Below are positions 62,412 through 64,000 of a stretch of 64,000 bases of DNA, piece after piece. Where the stretch lies: NCBI RefSeq assembly GCF_002368095.1, contig NZ_AP018227.1:2522598-2586597 (forward strand), written 5' to 3'. The stretch's first letter is position 1. Each line of letters starts with the position of its first letter. The stretch comes from Calothrix parasitica NIES-267. GTDB taxonomy: Bacteria; Cyanobacteriota; Cyanobacteriia; Cyanobacteriales; Nostocaceae. A program made the translations under genes and the position numbers. The notes under the pieces are model-generated. The model was given only the letters and a program-made list of their open reading frames with translations. It was not told where the DNA came from and did no database searches.

Positions 62412-63826
62412 GGAAATTCCTAGTTTCTACTTAGCTCTAAACAAGTTACCATGCTAATCTTACTTGCATTCATTTATCATCCATTTATAGAATGCGTCAA
62501 CTCTAATTGACACTTAAGCAAAAAATTTCTCAAGTATCTTATGAGAGAGGAGATGCAATTCTTAATTATTTTTTAGATGATTTCACAAAATACAGAGGAT
62601 AACAAAGTGATATGAAGCCCGCTTCAGAGGGCATAATCGTTTACCTAAAATGTTAGTAAAGACATTTTTGCCTTCTACTATCCGGCATAAGACTTTTGTT
62701 TTATCGCTCTAACGAGAGGCGACATAGCCATATTATTTTTTGTAGAACTGTTTAGAAGGCCCGCAAGCGCCAAAACATAAACTACTTTATAAATGACTAC
62801 AATACAGCGCTTTTTCTGAGTATGTTAGCAAACCTACCCATGTATCGCCACCATATATGTGTAAAACAAGTAAGTCATTTTAGGGATATCGCTGATGTAA
62901 TTACGAAACTTTAATTACATGCTTTATCCGTAAGCTACATATCTATATCGTCAAAACTACCAAGAAGCAGTTTTTTCAAACTTTTAACTGGTTTGAATAT
63001 TACCTAAGATAATTAAGCGACATACAGGCTTGTTTTAATCAGGAAAGCGCTAATTACATAAGTCGTTTTTCTGCTGATAGCCTGTCTCTTTTTTTACTAA
63101 ACATACTACTATCAACAACGAATAAAATATGAAGCATTAGATACACCGCAACATCAATCTGATATTTTAAATCGTGACAATAATCCTTAAAAATCAGCTA
63201 ATTGTATATTTCATAAAAAGTGCATTATTTTTGTGTCAATAATCAAGTTCAATTAACTACACTACAGAGATTTTTTTTTATTTATTGAAAATTAAAGATT
63301 TGTATAATTTGTGTCAAATTGGTCATTTATACTCATTTCAATTGATTGACCTATCGGCAGAAATTTTGCTTTCTGGATTTAAAAAGCGAGATATTCCTAC
63401 TATTAACTATCTAGTTTTATCGGTAAGTGGTTAGCAAGATGTTGCCACCATAACCATCTAACCATCTAACCATCTGTTTTTTATGACAATTTTGAGTTGA
63501 TTCTAATGCGCTCGCAACCTCAGCCCGTTGTCCAAACAACCTCTGTGCTGACTTGGAGAGGGGAAAGGAGTAAGTATAATTCGTAATTCGTAATTCGTAA
63601 TTCGTAATTAATCCCCCATAAATAGAATTTAGGGGCTTCAACAAAGAATAGGAATCGCCATCCACGGATAAATCCGGGGGCTTCTGACCTTATAAATTTA
63701 CCTGGTGAGTGTGTATTTGCTGTTTATTGGTAATAGCCATATGCAAAAGGAGCAACAAGTAAAATAAATTTACTCATTACCCCTCATAAAGCTAAAAGAA
63801 GATTAATCCTCAAGCTGTAGATTAAC
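62412..63826. other. 1.4-kb gene-poor region
   Basis: No gene that I can support. The upstream region of the ParM-like gene has no evident iteron array of the parC type. A short GCCCGCTTCAGAGGGC hairpin lies at 62618-62633. Near 63577-63610 is an ATTCGTA heptamer run (four to five copies). The 82-residue frame at 63417-63665 overlaps it and looks spurious. Confidence 0.5.
63577..63610. repeat. ATTCGTA heptamer repeat
   Basis: About four copies of TAATTCG/ATTCGTA in tandem. Another member of the heptamer repeat family of intergenic DNA. Confidence 0.85.
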
Positions 63827-64000
63827 TTAGATGGTAGTAGAACTGAAAGACTGCATGATTGGCTCAGATTGACTATCTAATGGGTTCCAAACTTTATCAG
63901 ATACAGCCATTTGTTCGATTAAGCTGGCTAACCTCAGAGCTTTGAGAGCCTGCTCGCCACCAACTGAAGGTTGATTTCCACCGCGCACGCAATTAACAAA
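63827..64000 (-). CDS. C-terminal end of a Gfo/Idh/MocA-type oxidoreductase (partial)
   Basis: The frame on the minus strand enters the window at 64000 and ends at TAA 63829-63827. The visible 57 residues read FVNCVRGGNQPSVGGEQALK... then ALRLASLIEQMAVSDKVW and end in SFSSTTI. The pattern F-x-x-V-R-G-G-x-Q-P-x-V-x-G-x-x-A-L-x-A-L-x-L-A is typical of the last helix of NAD(P)-dependent Gfo/Idh/MocA sugar oxidoreductases. The N-terminal Rossmann part lies outside the window, so the substrate cannot be guessed. Confidence 0.65.
   Translation of the reverse strand, partial: FVNCVRGGNQPSVGGEQALKALRLASLIEQMAVSDKVWNPLDSQSEPIMQSFSSTTI

Noticed and set aside
63417-63665. 82-residue frame on the minus strand
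   Set aside because: It runs through a heptamer repeat, has no recognisable domain and no ribosome-binding site.

Overview
The window is chromosomal DNA from a filamentous, heterocyst-forming cyanobacterium (order Nostocales; low GC, Rivularia/Calothrix-like by general impression, species not determined). Evidence: chlorophyll synthesis (chlM), the cyanobacterial form of ispH, PII and two Amt ammonium transporters, HIP1 sites (GCGATCGC), abundant 7-8 bp tandem repeats between genes, and above all hetF next to a 13-unit tandem array that matches the published description of NsiR1, a heterocyst-specific small RNA.

Layout. 0.3-6.3 kb: a cytosolic subtilase with a small partner resembling its N-terminal domain, an FG-GAP-like membrane protein, a lipoprotein alkaline phosphatase and a small secreted protein. 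7.1-13.2 kb: ispH, an SGNH hydrolase, an Amt gene framed by inverted repeats, and a cation/proton antiporter fused to a Usp domain. 13.2-27.2 kb: a minus-strand signalling block with a receiver-histidine kinase and two giant Ser/Thr kinase-AAA-GAF-histidine kinases (about 1,790 and 1,940 residues), with a deleted third copy between them. 27.5-30.6 kb: a second Amt gene with a well-formed NtcA promoter, then purE. 31-35.1 kb: nagA, chlM, two paralogous small membrane proteins and a DUF423 protein. 35.5-38.9 kb: ergothioneine genes egtC-egtB-egtD. 39.4-45.6 kb: a phospholipase-D-type enzyme, a thioredoxin-fold exported protein, and murT-gatD for peptidoglycan amidation. 46.2-50.9 kb: hetF and, divergent from it, the NsiR1 array. 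51.6-60.3 kb: a thioredoxin-like protein, a membrane subtilase, thiD, glnB, rdgB and a phosphohexomutase. 60.7-62.4 kb: a ParM-like actin with a ParR-like partner. The last 174 bases are the C-terminus of a Gfo/Idh/MocA-type oxidoreductase.

The genes touch nitrogen status at several points: NtcA-type control of one amt, PII, two ammonium channels, and hetF/NsiR1, which act in heterocyst development. The intergenic DNA is unusually rich in repeats: heptamer/octamer tandem repeats, a 68-bp element ended by AGAAACC(C/G)GGTTTCT that always lies just 3' of a gene, MITE-like hairpins, and a CCCTCTCC palindrome inserted in frame in the kinase domains. The most informative places are the NsiR1 array with its stepwise variants, the kinase paralogue cluster with its pseudogene, the invertible-looking amt segment, and the subtilase/partner pair.
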